Assembly: GCA_927911515.1 (NCBI GenBank)
Contig: CAKMQH010000277.1
Span: 1-7,128, forward strand
Length of the DNA stretch: 7,128 bases
Direction: 5' to 3'
Origin: an uncultured Neisseria sp.
GTDB taxonomy: Bacteria > Pseudomonadota > Gammaproteobacteria > Burkholderiales > Neisseriaceae
Numbering within the stretch: the stretch's first letter is position 1; each line of letters starts with the position of its first letter. The translations under genes and the position numbers were made by a program. The notes under the pieces are model-generated. The model saw only the letters and a program-made list of their open reading frames with translations, had not been told where the DNA came from and made no database searches. Shown in pieces: positions 6,142 through 7,128 of this stretch.

Positions 6142-6803
6142 AATCTGAAGATATTTGGGAGACGGCAGGGTCGTCTGAAAGATAGCGGCCCCTGAACACG
6201 AAATAATAAACCAACAACGCGGTCAGCGTGCCGTTTGTCCAGCCCGCCCAAACGTCGGTCGGGTAATGCACGCCCAGATAAACGCGCGAAAAACCGGTAC
6301 TCAGTGCAAAGGCGATGCCGATCAGCCACGCAACACGCCGATAGGGCGTCTCACGGCACAACATAATCATCATGACGGCAATGGCGGCGGAAAATGTACT
6401 GTGTCCGCTGGGAAACGAAAAAGTTGGTCTCTTCAATCATGCGCGGCCAAAACAGCGGTCGCGGACGCTCAAACCAATTTTTAATCAGCAGCATATTCAG
6501 CGTCGGTATCAAGGCGGCGGAAACGCAAAACAATGCGCCGCGACGGTTGCCGACCCGATACAGCCACCAAGCCGCGATGCCGATTAGAGGGACGGCAATG
6601 GCGGTTTTGCCCAAATAATGCAAAACAGTGGCAATGGGGAAAAAGCCTTCGCCGATATTATGGTGAACCCACATCATTAAAGGTTTTTCAAATTCAAAAC
6701 CGCCGTGCGTGTGCAGACGGACGGCAATCAATATCGCCAAAGGCAAAAATACCACACCGGCGATAGCAACCACGCGGCGGAAACGGATATGAAAATTGTG
6801 CAT
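6134..6803 (-). pseudogene. PAP2-family membrane phosphatase, broken by a one-base insertion
   Basis: Integral membrane phosphatase of the PAP2 / type 2 phosphatidic acid phosphatase superfamily. Likely substrates are lipid phosphates such as undecaprenyl diphosphate or phosphatidylglycerol phosphate, but the sequence does not decide which. Hydrophobic segments lie around 12-30, 55-80 and 88-107, with more after the break. Motif 1 is KNWFERPRP (Lys108, Arg115-Pro116). The frame then fails in an A5 run at 6418-6422 (T5 on the coding strand): the first frame ends at 6351 with ...TNFFVSQR. With four T's it reads TNFSFPSGHS, giving motif 2 (PSGH, His134), motif 3 SRVYLGVHYPTD (Ser172, Arg173, His179, Asp183) and a 222-residue protein ending at 6134. 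All catalytic motifs are present once one base is removed, so decay is recent or the base is an error. The start ATG 6803 has no clear Shine-Dalgarno. Confidence 0.88.
6168..6179 (+). repeat. Near-DUS (GGGTCGTCTGAA)
   Basis: GGTCGTCTGAA with G instead of the initial A. It lies in the 3' end of the PAP2 gene, where the coding strand reads LSDDPAV. Confidence 0.8.
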
Positions 6804-6996
6804 AAATCAAATAAAAATAGAGATTTAGAAAAGTTTTCCTGTTAATGAGCCATGTTTGATAAAAAATATCCAAAATTGATAGTTCTTTTTATTAATTGTT
6901 GATAATTATTGCTTTTTTTCTCTTTGATAAATTAGGTAAATACACCAAGTGACTATTCTGACAATGCTATTCTACCCGCCCGGCAAAGCGGTTCAA
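6804..6996. other. AT-rich spacer upstream of the PAP2 gene
   Basis: No coding region is seen. The spacer is strongly AT-rich and should contain the promoter for the leftward PAP2-yheT pair. A weak candidate on the minus strand is TTAACA (complement of 6840-6845), but no convincing -10 follows it. The hexamer TTGATA occurs four times (6856, 6876, 6899, 6924). Confidence 0.5.
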
Positions 6997-7128
6997 TATA
7001 GTGGATTAACTTTAAATCAGGACAAGGCGACGAAGCCGCAGACAGTACAGATAGTACGGAACCGATTCACTTGGTGCTTCAGCACCTTAGAGAATCGTTC
7101 TCTTTGAGCTAAGGCGAGGCAACGCCGT
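6997..7128 (+). mobile_element. Correia repeat enclosed element (long class), truncated by the window edge
   Basis: It begins with TATAGTGGATTAACTTTAAA and continues with AGGACAAGGCGACGAAGCC, which matches the minus-strand copy at 2787-2893. Unlike that copy it retains the central block (about 7060-7115), which contains nested palindromes: GGTGCT/AGCACC (7073-7086), AGAGAA/TTCTCT (7089-7103) and CCTTAG/CTAAGG (7085-7114). The visible 132 bases plus the missing right end agree with the full-length class of about 155 bp, whose core is known to carry an IHF site. The two CREEs lie in opposite orientation. Confidence 0.93.

Noticed and set aside
6418..6422. Phase-variation switch at the A5 run in the PAP2 gene
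   Set aside because: Five bases is shorter than the homopolymer tracts that normally phase-vary in Neisseria; error or simple mutation is more likely.
6856..6929. IHF sites at the TTGATA copies
   Set aside because: None of the four has the YAA half of the consensus at the required 4-base spacing.

Overview
The window looks like chromosomal DNA of a commensal Neisseria. The evidence is repeated 12-mer DNA uptake sequences (DUS), mostly AGGTCGTCTGAA with two AGGCCGTCTGAA copies, plus two Correia repeat enclosed elements (CREE) with the typical TATAGTGGATTAA ends. AGGTCGTCTGAA is the dialect I associate with the N. mucosa/sicca group rather than the meningococcus or gonococcus. That species-level reading is inference; the genus is close to certain.

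Layout, left to right. Positions 1-528 hold no credible gene but several palindromes: a GC-rich hairpin, a head-to-head DUS pair, and a pair of inverted REP-like hairpins each preceded by GTAG. Positions 529-2003 (+) encode a DUF389-family membrane protein broken by a one-base deletion. Positions 2048-3949 (-) encode a fused PabB-PabC enzyme of p-aminobenzoate synthesis, intact but carrying a CREE in frame. Positions 4117-5049 (+) encode a PPK2 polyphosphate kinase carrying three one-base insertions. A DUS-pair terminator separates it from a leftward pair: a PAP2-family phosphatase (6803-6134, with a one-base insertion) whose end overlaps the start of a YheT-type alpha/beta hydrolase (6141-5173). 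An AT-rich spacer follows, and then a second CREE of the longer class, which runs off the right edge.

The genes are housekeeping or accessory-metabolic (folate precursor synthesis, polyphosphate/nucleotide metabolism, lipid or phosphate-ester hydrolysis) and do not form one pathway. No phage, CRISPR, defence or secretion system is visible.

The most interesting items are two. First, the CREE adds exactly 35 codons to the PabB domain, in the only frame of that strand that the element leaves open. Second, there are five single-base indels in three genes, plus a DUS lacking one base. Together these suggest either clustered gene decay or indel errors in the sequence record.
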